Below, in pieces: positions 24,414 through 36,944 of a DNA stretch of 64,000 bases; positions within the stretch are counted from its first letter, which is position 1; the number at the start of each line of letters is the position of its first letter. The stretch comes from Cryptomeria japonica. Lineage: Eukaryota; Streptophyta; Pinopsida; Cupressales; Cupressaceae. The position numbers were made by a program, and so were the translations under genes. A model generated the notes under the pieces. It worked only from the letters and a program-made list of their open reading frames with translations, was not told the DNA's origin and did not search any database. Location: contig NC_081411.1 of the NCBI RefSeq assembly GCF_030272615.1, forward strand, positions 837,794,136 through 837,858,135, given 5' to 3'.

Positions 24414-25437
24414 TGTTGGTATTTTGGTATGGTTTTGTCATTGATGTCAACACCTACTAAAACACTAGCACTGTGGAGATCCAACAACATTCACTGGCAA
24501 GCAAGTAACTATTGCACAGTTACTAGTATATGGTTCACCGGCAGGATTATGTGGAAGACACTTGGTGATGCTGAAGACGTCATTTGGACATCTTGTCCTG
24601 GAGTTTTGTTCATTGCTATATTCATATTTGCATATTTTCTTTTACTGGCAAATAGGTCCAAGGTTACCTAGGGTTACACCGGCAGGTTTATCTTTTCTAG
24701 ATCAGCATGGCACGCTAAGGAAATGATTAATTATTGTTGTAAATGCATTAAGCTAACATGTTCAATCGGTTATTGCATTGGATATTATATTGTTTGTAAA
24801 ATGTTTTGTAGAGCTAACCTACTAAAATTGGTCTTAGGTTATGGTATAAATGTAAGATCTTATTTGTTAGATCGATTGTGTGGAATGCGAAAAAGAATTG
24901 TATGAAGGTATATGCAAGATTAAGCAGAGCTATACATGAAGACATCATTTGAAGGGGAAGTTAGGTTTTTGTGAAAGCATATCAGCATTACATCAGTACT
25001 GAATCTAGCATATGAAGATGCTATTTTGTGCAGTACATTCTTATTGGATTTAACCATCCAACTGTAGTCAGTGTGACTCCCATTTTGTGATTGAGCAGTG
25101 AGCTCTAGGTTGTTGGCCTTTCTGCATGTGCAGACCCCATTTATGTACACTTACTATCTACAGTAGTATCATCTGATTGTGGGTAAGGTTTCCCACCATG
25201 GTTTTTCCCCTTACAGGGTTTCCACGTACAAATATTGGTGTGATGTGTTGTGAATGACTTTTTGTTTATGTTTCATGCATTAATCTTTACCGGTATAGCT
25301 ATTAACTGTTAACATTGTCTACCTTCATACTTAACTAGTTTAACGGTATTAAGCATTAAGTTGATTAAGTTGTTTTTGGTTTAAAATTAGTTGACAACTG
25401 ATTCACCCCCCCTCTCAGTTGTCTCCAGGACCTAACA
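24414..25437 (+). repeat. Solo LTR G, copia-like, with unmatched flanks
   Basis: 1024 bp from TGTTGGTATTTTGG to CCAGGACCTAACA. It contains a TATA-like GGTATAAATG near 24843, the block CACCATGGTTTTTCCCCTTA then TTTCCACGTACAAAT, and the U5 end TGATTCACCCCCCC. The right half matches G' at 60301-60538. Flanks are aaaac on the left and tcaga on the right, so there is no TSD. The left flank is E2 and the right flank is element E. Confidence 0.8.
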
Positions 25438-26737
25438 TCAGATTCATCCTCGGTGATGACTAGAGTGCCCTTGACAAGTGTGGAGGAAGAACCTTCTCCA
25501 AATTTCTCCATTAATGCCTTGATCATTTTTGTTGCTTTCCTTGTAGCCTTGGGTACTACAATACTCATCTCAACTTTCTTTTTAACTTCTTCATATGTAC
25601 CGTATCGCAGCTCGGTAGCATGCCTTGGTAATGTAAGAAAATCATTTATCTAATATTGTGTGATATCAAAACCAATCTCATAACCCATAGGTGGCAAAGA
25701 TTGAGTTCTTGGTTCCATAGCATTGACATAGCAGTAGTTGGTGTCTACTTTAAAGCATATGTCATCCTTGTATTTCTCTACTAACTGGGGTGGAATTCTA
25801 TACCTGTTATGCATCTTTTCTTGAAACTTGCTAAAGTAATCATCCATAATATCATTAAATTTATCACCTAGCCGTTTGATGAAGTCATTGATTTGATGGG
25901 TGATTGGTCGGTGTAGCTCCCAAACTACATTACCAACTGATGGAAACAATTTCTCAAAATAGAAAAACATGCATACCAAAAGTGCTCCAAACTTTAGTGT
26001 GTTCACCGAATTGTTCTTCTTTAGATTCCTTATGGTATTTATATTCTCAAATAGGTTTTTCAACAATACTTCACATAGATCAATTTTCATTCCTTTCTTC
26101 ACAATTTTATATGCTAAATCGACTATTGCACAGGGTACACTGTTTTCCCTTGCTGATTGAAAGAAACAATAACCTATGACTCTAATTGCAAACTTTAGCT
26201 CTGCATCTATGACATTGTTCAGTTTTAGTCCTCTGCAATCAGATTCAACTCCAGTTAAAGTGATCAATTCCTTTTATGATATCATTTTCTGAGCTCAGGC
26301 ATGATCAAAATAGGGTAACCAGTGATCAAATGAATGATTTTCTTGGTGATTTTGAATGGTTGCTCCTCTAACCACATGAAATCATCATGAACTCTACTCA
26401 GAGCAAACTTGACCCATTAGGGTTTGAAGACACAGGGATAGGTTAGGGCTTCGGTCAATCCCTTGATTTTAATGTGTTCATACTTGCTATCCAATTTCCC
26501 AAGGGTACACAATTCATCATATGTGTCCTTGATCTCAACATGACACTTAGTGAAGAATCTGACATCCTCAACTAGTAAAAGCCTATTTGGAATGAGTGAA
26601 AATGTAGTTTTATCATCCGATTCAGATGCTACTTTGGGAGTTAGAGAGTATTTTAGTGAGGTCTTTTCAATGTTCTCAACAACAACGGGCTTTTGGATCT
26701 TAGGTGCCATTTCAAATTTCGGATAATCACTTAACAA
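25438..26737 (-). pseudogene. Element E ORF2, N-terminal part
   Basis: Starts at Met 26710 (MAPKIQKPVVVEN), or at Met 26737 nine codons upstream. Residues 1-100 (26737-26417) end at a TAA; the frame continues as WVKFALSRVHDDFMWLEEQP, shifts near 26290, and is open again from 26267 to 25650. After a TAG the same frame runs to 25438. The middle holds a hydrophobic stretch FGALLVCMFFYFEKLFP that could be a buried helix. I recognise no named domain. The general look (wordy helical protein with KITKKIIHLITGYP) resembles accessory ORFs of some plant retroelements, but this is only an impression. Copy E2 begins with the same protein. Confidence 0.6.
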
Positions 26738-27226
26738 AGGAGATCCTTAGGGTTTAGAAAATTTTAAATGGTAGATGCTTCCCACTTAGCAAATGTAAAA
26801 TAGATATTCACAACTAATATGTTCGGTAAACTAGCTTGACAATGCGTTGTGATTGATGTAAATACCTTAAATTTTTCTTCGAAGGAGGTTTGATTGCCTT
26901 TGAATCGCTTTGCTCTGCTTTCTTGAAAACTTGGTAAGTGTAAAATGACCATGCAAAAGATTTAAGTACACAATATAACTTATTGGGCTTTGTGCAGTTA
27001 GGTCAGAAAATATTAAATGCACTCAGTACCACTTCCTTTTTATGCTTTTACCAAGTAGCCAGACTTCCTATATTTACCGACTAGACAGGCTTCCAAAAGA
27101 CTTGATAAAATTTCAAATTTCCTAATGCATCTTTAGTTATGTAGATTTTGAATTAAGTACATGATAAAATAGGAACTGTTAAGATTTTAACCTTGAGAGA
27201 ATGCAGTCCCTTCATACCTTTACCAA
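26738..27226 (-). other. Spacer between ORF1 and ORF2 of element E
   Basis: About 0.5 kb of AT-rich non-coding sequence, conserved in copy E2 (23799-24309). It may hold the signal by which ORF2 is expressed (internal promoter, splice acceptor or re-initiation). I could not identify one. Confidence 0.55.
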
Positions 27227-27599
27227 TTAATTTGGAATAAGTGCACCTAACTCGGTAGATAAGGTGCTTTCTTCATTTGACACAATTTCCTTCTTTTTCC
27301 AAATCATCTGTAATTTGCTTTTTATTTCCTCAGTGTCTCCTCTAGGTTGATCTTTGCAATCTCTAGCCAAGTGTCCAACTTTGTGACCATGAAAACATGC
27401 CATACCAGGATTTCTTCATGATCTTTGTTTGTTCATTCCAAACCTTATAAAGCAGTTGGCACTTATATGTCCATATCTTCCACAACATTCACACCATATC
27501 CTTGTATTGTAATCCCATGGTACTGTACAATACTACTAGTTAGGTTCTGTGTGAGTTCGGTAGCCTCTAGTATTTGTTCGGTGTGCATACCACATATAG
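27227..27599 (-). pseudogene. Element E ORF1, C-terminal part
   Basis: This continues ORF1 after element A is set aside (TSD tatag at 27595-27599 and 58109-58113). It contains knuckle 4, CECCGRYGHISANC (27452-27493), and knuckle 5, CFHGHKVGHLARDC (27356-27397). In knuckle 5 the second cysteine is glycine in this copy, while E2 keeps cysteine. Two adjacent stops occur near 27555 and one near 27410. The ORF ends at TAA 27227-27229. The two segments total 1332 nt, a multiple of three. Confidence 0.7.
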
Positions 27600-28023
27600 T
27601 GTAGTGTCCACCCTTGACTTGACTTTTTTTGACTAGAGTTGACTTTTAGTTTATGAGTGATAGACATTATTGGGCATAGGCTATTTCAGAAGATTTATAT
27701 GATGTTAATACTATCATTCTTGATCGTGTGATTTATTAGTCACTATATACTTATTATGTAATTAATTATCGAAAGAATATATTGATCATGTGTTTTGATG
27801 AGCATAAGTGTTGATGAATTTTCCATGCCTTACTATGATCGTGAATTATACTAATCATGCACTTGATGATGTTTTTATGTACTGACCATATTTAATGATT
27901 ATCTATGATAAGTTGATCGTATGCTGTGTTTGATTGTTGTTTGACTATCTTTGGGATAGAGACAATGCCACATCACTCATTGCGAGTAGGATGTGTCATT
28001 GCAATTCTTTAACCCTTGTCTGT

Positions 28024-28070
<47 letters not shown>

Positions 28071-31000
28071 ATATGTTGCTTTGTGGATGCAAGATTTGCA
28101 GGTACCAGACATCGACTCCACCTGGCTCCATAGGTCTGAGCGTGTCTTTAAATCCCAATGGTATGTGGTTCGGAGTTGGCACAATTTACCCTCACATACT
28201 CTAGGTCTAAGTTGTTCACTGTGAGTCGTCAGTGTCTTGGTGCAAGTCATCATGATAGTTAGTAAGTTGGGTTTCTTCTATGTTGTGAGTATGTTAGTAT
28301 TGGCTGATTATTCCTTTTATGTTGAGATTGACTATTTGATTATTGATGCCAGATTAAATAATTAATGATGTTTATTTTAATTTTTTGGATTAATAGTGAT
28401 TTGATTATTTAGTTATCTAATGTTTAATTTAATTTAATGGATTCTTGCCTTTTTGGTTATTTGATTATTTGATATTTAAATGTTTATTTATTTTAATGAT
28501 GATTTAATATTTATTTAATTTTTCTTTGTTTAGCTTATGATGTGTTTTATATTTATTTGTGATTTGACCTTTATTGGAATTTATTTATTTATTTAATCGC
28601 CTAAGGTTTAATATTTATTTGACTTTTAATGTTTATCTGATTCATTAATTCATTTATGAGCCTTTGGTTTATTTAATTTACTTTGCCCATTTGATTTATT
28701 TAATTGTGGCTCATGTTTTATTTATTAGTTTGACTTTTATATTAAGTGGGTTGTATAAATAATAAAATGATAAAACATTCCCACCAAATTGTAAAAGCAT
28801 GATTTATATTTACCTTACCTACCCTTTTCTCTTATTGGTTGAATTTAAAAGGGAGGTAAAATTATATTATATGGTGGGGTTGGTAAAATATATTATAGAT
28901 TGAAATATTTTGATTGGCTGAGATTGAGGCTAGGGTTTTTGGTTAATGTTTGTCTTTTTATTTTCTTTCCTGTGAAGTTTTTGGGGGTTGGTTCCTCTCT
29001 GGAAAATTTTCTCCAACAAGTTTTCTTTTTGGTTTTGGTTTTCTTCTCTCTTGGATTTTGGCTGGAGCTTGGGTTGGATTTGGTTTGGCTAGTGGAATCT
29101 CTTCTTCAGCTTCTTCCATAACACAGGTTGTAGGTTGGAGATGTATTCTACCTTTTTATATTTTATTTTACAGTTTTCTTGTATGCTCCATGTCTACAGA
29201 TTGAATGTGCGAGCTTGGGGAAATGAATCTAAAATTTGTATAGTGAGGAAGGAAATATATGAAGGCATGAATTTGTTGTAAGGTTTTATTCTATAGTTTG
29301 TGGGAAATTTTTTTATTTTTGGGTTTGTTGAAAGCCTTCTATGTCTTTCTGAGTCCGTGTCGTGCATGGAGTTTTGATTTAATATTGGTCTTCAAGTGTT
29401 TATTATTTATTTAATGTTGAAGTGAATTTTATTTATTGGGTAATATTATTTTACCTATTAAGTAATTAAAAGGGAGTAATTTATTTTATTTTCTTGAATT
29501 TTGGAAAGGTAGGTATGGAATATAATGTTTTTGGAATATTTTGATTGGAGGATAGTTTTGCTTGTTTTTTTGTTTTTTTTTGATAAATAGACCTTGCTAT
29601 GCATTCATGGTGGTTGGTATCTTCGGCGAATGAATTTCTGAGATTAATTTGGAGATTTCTGGTGGTTGGAATTAAATTGGTTTAAAGGCTTGGATTGGTG
29701 TTTTTTTGGATTCTTCCATTTTCCAAGTTGGTGGTTTTACTCGCACTTCACATTGTTTTTGAAAAAGATTGTCTGAAAGATTGTTTGGGGATTTAGAAAA
29801 GAATTTTAAATTCATTCTTATTTTCACAAATCAGATTTGGAAGGGATTATTTTATTCTTCTTGTTTTTGAGAAATCAAGTTAGAATGTGAGAAATGGTTT
29901 CTTGTGGTTTTTCTCTATAATTTTTCCTATAGTTTTTCCTGTAGGTTAATTTGCTATTTGTTTGCTTGTGTGCTACTTTCCGGATTAATTTTTGTATTAG
30001 AGGCTTTATTTGAGGGCTGTTATATTTTCCAGATTTGGCTTCTATCAGTTTCGATGTATTTAGATGGTCTTATGTATATTTGCTCCTCTACACCATTGTG
30101 GACATTATAGACTCTCTTCCATGTGAATAGGCCATGGATGATTGAGGTGAATATATATGCTATTTTGGACCAGCAAGTGAGTAGGTCTTGTTGTGATGTT
30201 ATCTTCGATTTGATGGCAACATTTGATGGCTTGATATGCCTTTGTTTGTTGCTAGCCAAGAGGCTCATTTTGTTATATTGATGTTGTTGTAGCCTTGCAT
30301 ATGTTGTGAGAGTATGTGTGGATGTTACTGGCTACATTGAGTATTATTTTAATGTATTTCTATTGGTAGAGCCTCTTGTGATGTATTGTTGGGCCATGTT
30401 AGGAGGAGTGGGCTTCCTTGTGATGACCGGGGTCACAAGAGATAGGTTTGCATGAGGTTCCTTGTAAGGCTGCATGAAGTCTAGAACACCAAGGCACATT
30501 GGAGTTTTCCATGATTTGTAAACAAGTGATAACATTGATAATGAATTTATTAGGATGGGAGAATTATAACTCATTTAAACAAGATAATGAATAGTTTTGA
30601 GCCTTATGACATGTCCTTGGGAGGATGTTTTAGGATAAGCATGAGAAGGTCATGAAGACGGTAAGCTAATCTCCCTTGGTCTCTCATAGGTTGAGATGGC
30701 TCCACATATCCATCAGGCTAGTGCCTTGTGTTATTATGTTATTGTGTTATGAGGATGACATGTGATGACACTCCACTCCTACATGTGTTCCCCCTTTATG
30801 ATTTATGATTATGCTTTTTAGATGCATTTATGTCCTGATGAGTTTTACGCTTTTGGGAGTTTATTCTTGTGGCTCTGTGTGAGTTCTTGCTTGAGAGTCC
30901 TTGTTGGTCAGTCTTTTTGGTTTTGAGTGTCAGCCTAGATGTAGAGTGTGTGTTAGGACCTTGTGTCATTTCCTAGCATGGGGGGTGGTTCCTTTGGTTC

Positions 31001-32521
31001 CACATGGTTGGGTGGTTGGTGCTTTTAAACCATTGGGATGTTCCTATCTTTGGATTCTTCTTGCATGGATAAGGATGCTTCTTCATTTTCTTCATGGATA
31101 ATAATTGCAGCAAGAATGTAAATGATGATGTGATTTGTGTAATGAAATTCTTATGTAATGGTTGTAAAAGAGATCATGTTTATGAGAAATGACTATGTTG
31201 TTCTAGATATAGTGATAGATTTTGATTATGATATATGATTGTAATGATGAACCTTGAGTGGTATGATAACACATTTATATTAAATGAAAGATGTGGATAA
31301 GTATTGTTGTTCAAAACTAAATGATGTATTTTGTATTCTTGATGAACCATGTTAAAAGTAAATCAGGTAAATGTCATGATAATGGTATTAGATTTGAAAT
31401 GATGTTTTTAACTAATGATTTAAATAGAAGAAATGTTATGTCTTGATAGGATGTATGAGTTTGAGTAATGTTGGAAGATATCTTAGGATATGATTAAAGA
31501 ATTTGAAATTATAGTATCATACTTCATAGACAGTGATCTAATGATTGGGGTGTAATTGAAGGTTCCTTATGAAATATTGTATGGATATTCTTAGTGAATT
31601 AATTGCTAATCTTATTAATGGAAATTACTAGTAAGTGTATGGATAGATGGTAAGATAGTGCTTGTCTTTTAGGAAAGGATTAGAATGTATCATGTGTTAT
31701 AGTTTAAGAATTATATCTCCATTTGGTGGATGCTCTTAGTGGTTATGGAATTAGGATATTGTATCATAGTTTGTGTTGAGATGATTTTGTGTAGTTACCT
31801 GATTTGTAATAAGATGATTGTTGGTTAATTGATATAGTGTAAGATACTTTAGAAGTATTAAATGAGCTATGGATTAAATGTTTAGGAAGACTCTATGATT
31901 ATTGCTTTATGTACTTTAGGAATCATGATGAAGTAATAAGCATGCTAGTAGCGTAGAATCATAAATGATTATGTGGAAGATAATCATAAATGGAAATGGT
32001 GCTAATGCAATGTAAGGGTTAATCTTGGTATGTGAATGGTGATGTTAATAGTCGAAGGTTGGTTAATGGTAAAAGGAACATTTGGACTTGGCATATAAAA
32101 TGAATCTAAGTGAATAGGGAAATAGATGTGCATTGAAAGATATAATCTCATGTTAAATGAAAGATTAAGTAGATTGCATATCATGAGTTTTAGGTATTGC
32201 TTTGATGCACCTATGTGTGTATAATAACTAAGATTATGAGGTATTGATCTGGATGAAAGTAAATATTTATTGCTTATGTAGGTAGATTAAGTAATGGCGT
32301 TGAGATACCCTAGGGAGTTGGTAGGAATGATTTATTGTATTCCACTTGCGTAATTGTTTGAATAGCTTGAGTGAATTATTCTATGTTCATAACACTTAAT
32401 TGTAGTTGTGTGCTCACTGCATTTCTTAAGTGATTTTATGTGTTGTATTGTTTTTAAAAAAAAAAATTAAATTAGCATGTTTTTAGCTATATTTCTCTAG
32501 AGTATTTTGGTGGGCATTACA
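27600..32521 (+). repeat. 5' LTR of element A (4.92 kb)
   Basis: Starts TGTAGTGTCCACCC and ends GGTGGGCATTACA; the ends are a 13-bp inverted repeat with two mismatches. A TA microsatellite lies at 28027-28067. TATAAATA at 28754-28761 is a possible TATA box. No open frame above 100 codons is conserved with the other LTR. It aligns with 40017-43073, 50967-51882 and 57148-58108 with visible scattered substitutions. Confidence 0.9.
28027..28067. repeat. TA dinucleotide microsatellite
   Basis: About 20 TA units. The same position in the 3' LTR (about 40441-40460) is much shorter and interrupted, so the tract expanded or contracted after insertion. Confidence 0.9.
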
Positions 32522-35500
32522 TTTGGTATCAGAGCCCAAGTTGCAACATTGGGATCTCTAGTTAAGGATATTTCTATTAGTCTTGTGGATGTGCCTTGAT
32601 GTTCCTTGAATTAAGTTACTCTTTGAGATTTGTGTTAGAAGAACTGTTATTGGAATTTTTGGAATCTTAGATATCTATGCCTTGTGTTTCTCTCGAATTC
32701 CTTTTAGGAATCATAACTTTAAGTAAAGTGTGTATTTATTCCTTATGCATGTCTCCGGAATAAGAGAAGTGTCTATATGTTCTTACTTGCTCTATAAATT
32801 TCTAGTGCTTACTTGGATGATTAGGGTTGTTTTCCTTATACATAATTAATTTTGTGATAGATTGAGAAAAGAATGTGTGTATCCTTTTAACTAATGAGAT
32901 GATCATAAAATTAGTATGTTAGGTTGATCTTTCTATGAATAGAAGGTTGAAGTGTTTGTATTATACATTTAGAAAGAATTTAGTATAGATCATGATGTGA
33001 AAATCGAAGGAATTGTATGTGGTTCTTAAAAGAAGTAGTTGGAATGCCTTTTTCCTTATTTAATCTCTTATGTGAAATGTAAGGAGGTTAGTTGGTAATG
33101 TAATGATTTCCCCATAGAACTATTGGTTGTTTTGGTATATGTGTGATTTTGTATGTAATAAAAGATTGTTTGAGGAAATCATAGCTATCAAAGGATTTGG
33201 GATTTCTAGTTGCACGTGTATTGGTAGGAGATTTTAAGGAATTTCAAATTGCATATCTTTAAAATTGGTAGTTGTATTTGGCATGACTAGGAAATTCAAA
33301 CTAAGTTTACATAAATTTGCGTGTATTGATTTGTGTGGCAATATCCCTTCCTTTCTCTTCTCTCCTTGTGGTAAAATATTCAAATACTTGGGGGTTATTG
33401 ATATTAAGTAGAAGGATTGGATAATAAATGATGAATATGACTTGTAAACACTAAAGGGAAGATTAGATGAAGTTAATTTGCATTGGAGACTGAAATTTAG
33501 GTATTGCATTCATGATCCTTGTTCTTTAAGGGAAGAATTGATTAAATAGAATATCCCATCATTTAATTAGGAAATGTATCACGAAACTAAAAGGAGATAA
33601 ATATGTGTATTGAAGCAAGGATTGGTGCATTGCATATGTAGAAATCAAAATGATATCATTGTGTTTTTATTTGGTTTGGCAAGATAAAAGTTTTAGCTTT
33701 GTGTAGGAATTGTGTGGCATTGAATAAATATTTCTCTTAACTAGATGGATAAATTAAGAAAGGTTACTATATCATTACCTTATTTGAATTTTAAGAAGTG
33801 CTTCCTTAGCTACTTCTAATTAGATAAAATAATAATTAGTTATATGGGATTGTGCTGGGATTCTAAATGGCAATTTTTCTTGAAATGTTGAAAATACATA
33901 GTCTATGAATGATAGTAATCAAGTAATAATAGGAAGTGATTTTAAATAGAATGATGTGTGTATTCTTGGAATTTAAGTGGCATTAGATGAAAAGAAAACT
34001 AAGTTCTAGAAGTGGGACTAAGAAATTCTTAACTTAGATAACTAGAAGTATGTCAGAAGATTATTATTGGTAAGAGTAGAAATTGATATTAAACTTTGGA
34101 TTTTGTAATGAGACCTATTTTGCATGTTTAAATTTATGATTGACTAAATTGCTTAAAGACCTTATGAAAGAATTTCTAATCTTCTATAGGTTATTAGTTT
34201 TGCATTAATGGAAATAATGTGTGTTGTAGTTTACTATCAAGTGAGTAATTGAATCTCTAACCTTTGTTTCTGTTATAACTTGGTGAATATGATCATGGTA
34301 TAGATAAGATATCATGAACATTAATAATGGTATAAGTATATTGCTTGTGCATGTGTGAGTGTGTAGTTGCTTTATCTCTTCCTACCTATGTCAACTTTCA
34401 TAAAGGATAATTGCCTAGTTTTTCAAAAATATTGAATTGCATAAAAATAATGAAAAGAATATAGGCATATGGATAAAATAGAAGTCTTAAATATGGCGTG
34501 CACTCTTTAACACATTCAAGGCATTTCACCCTTGGATTTTGTGTAGCGATTACTCCCTTTAGTGTGACTAATGTTGGTCACCTTGTGATATGAGTTGGAT
34601 GAATCATTTATTTTGCCTTGAGTTAATTATTGATTTATGTGATGTGTCGTAAGGATTAATGTGTATTTTTTTAGATTTATTTACTTTTGGATGACCATCG
34701 ATTTCTTCTTTCTTTTATTTTTCCCTTGTGGTGGCACTTGTCACTTAAATTTCTTGATTGATTTCGCCGACAACTTTTCTTCTCTTTTAATTTAATGAAT
34801 TGATTTGAGGATATTTCCTTTGACCTCCTCTTTTGTTGTATATGGTGGTCATTTTAAGTGTTGATGTATTGTGGGCCCAAATCTTGAGCCAGTGTTGTCT
34901 CTATCATGTTCATTCTGGACCGCTGATAGTGTGCGCGAGGGAGGACATCACGAAAAAGTGTACTAGACTAAGAAAACAATTAGATAATGTTGTTATTAGC
35001 TGAGTAAATGCAAAGTGTTAATAAGATGAATTTTATTGGTAACCTTCTAAAGTTTATAGTAGATAGAAGTGCCTTGGAATTGTGAAGTCAGAAATTTATG
35101 GAATAGTTAAATAAAAGAAATTGTTGATTTCTTGCCTTCAAAATCTTTGTGTACACATAATGGATTAAGAATGTCCTTTGAATGATTTGGTTGGATAAGG
35201 ATTGCAGCTAATGTTTGTATAAAGTATGGCGCAAAGTAAGCATGGTGGAAATTAGGACATTTGAATGCCATGAATTTTTTTCTTTTAAATAAATAGGTTA
35301 TTTATGCTTGGTTATTGTGTGATGTCTTGAGTACATTTAATTTGAGGAAGCTTATTTCTGAGAAATTTTCACTCATTTAGGCTTACGACATGATTTGTTC
35401 AATAATATAATAGGTGCATATGTGTAAGATATTGTGTAAATGTATATATATCTCTCTCTATTGCATGCAACTAGGTGTTGAGAGAGTAATATTATGAATA

Positions 35501-35606
35501 CTGGTGCGAAATGTAGTGATTTCTTCTTATTAATGCTTGAATTAGTGATTGAAAGTACAATTTTGTATTGCAAGTGTGGTTAAAATGAAGTTCCCTTGTA
35601 AGTATG
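32522..35606 (+). mobile_element. Internal region of A, left part, with initiator-Met PBS
   Basis: The PBS TGGTATCAGAGC lies at 32524-32535, two bases after the LTR. The following 3.1 kb shows no frame above about 90 codons and no retroviral motif. It ends at the target duplication of D (ttaac, 35607-35611). Confidence 0.75.
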
Positions 35607-36944
35607 TTAACTGTAATGCCCCTACCCTAGTCGACCTTGTAAAACCCATTTGACCTTGGTTGACTTCCTATGTGGCATTCTTGAATGATTGATTAACCAT
35701 GATGTAATGTTGTAGATTAGATAATATAAATAATTATGCATACCTAGTATTGTGCTTTTGCATTGATGCTTGTGTAAATGTAATTGTTCCCTAATTCTTG
35801 TTATAAATCTCAAGCTAATGCCTTCATTGAATATGTATATATATGTATACTTGCGTGACTCATGGTTGTAGGAGATTGTAGGTACTATATCGCCTAGGTG
35901 TGGGTTCATCTCCATCAGGATTCGCAAGGTTGAGTATACCTACTTCATCCTTAGAATTCAGATTAGGTGGTCATTAAACTCTCATCATGGCTTAGCCATG
36001 ATCAGGTGAGCATCGTGTGTGGTCCGTAGGGTTCTTTTTTCATTTGGGTTGTGTGTCGTGTGATTAGTGGATTTTCTTGGCTTGTGTGCCTTGCGTGTGG
36101 TGAATGGAGTATTTTAACCTAAGTATTTAATTTAATTTAATGTGTTGATTTATGCATTAGTAATTGAGAAATTAAAATAGATAAGTTTCTTTTAGGTGAT
36201 TAATCATTAATTAAAAAGATCATTTTATTTATGTGGTAGTGAATTTAATTTAATGGTTAATTTTAAATAATGAATTTAATTAGTTAGGCATTTTTTTTTT
36301 TTTTTAAAAGGAAATATTTAAAGTTATTTGAAATATAATTAATTTACCCTGTTTTGCATTTTGGAAAAAGAAATGTTATTTTTACTTATTTAAGAAAATC
36401 ACATTTTATTAGAAAAGCAAGTTTAATTTATAAGTAAATTTGATATAGTGTGAAAGATTGATTTTGGGAATTAATTTAATTAAATATTTACCCTTGACAA
36501 TATTGCGAAAATATAAATGTTGGTGTAATTAATATTGAGAAATTAAAATTTAATAAGAGAGAAACATTTTAATTAGAAAATCAAGTTAAATTAATTAAAT
36601 AGTTGAAAAGAATTATTATTTCCTTTTTGTTTAAAAAAAAATGCTTAAATTCGAAATTAGAAATTACATGAGGGAGAGAAAAGCATTTTTTGATTTAGTT
36701 AAAACAAAATGCTCTTTTATTAAATATTTAATTATTTCATAACACAGGGTTTTGATTATTTCCTTGCTTGCCAAAGAATCTTATTGTTTGGCTTTGAAAG
36801 AAAGTGCTGGTTAATGAAAAATCTTACAAATTAATTTTAGATTTATGTTGGATTTGGGGATTTAAAAACTATGCACTTTGCTTGAAAAAAAAATATTGAT
36901 TATTTGAATGGTTATTTACAATAGATTTGTTAATTTAGTAATCC

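Larger units (their letters stand above)
14955..25437 (+). mobile_element. Block E2: truncated plus-strand copy of E ending in solo LTR G
   Basis: The block starts with a complete E-type 5' LTR and PBS, carries ORF1 (interrupted by F), the inter-ORF spacer and the first about 35 codons of ORF2, then meets LTR G at 24414. The 3' half and 3' LTR of E2 are missing. The sequence of host element E is continuous across the block: the left flank ends ...gacatgtc and the right flank begins tcagattc, and joining them keeps ORF2 in frame. The block therefore arrived as an insertion and lost its end later. Confidence 0.7.

Noticed and set aside
30901-31101. 66-codon frame in the 5' LTR of A
   Set aside because: The frame is not kept in the matching 3' LTR segment near 51200-51370 and shows no family pattern.
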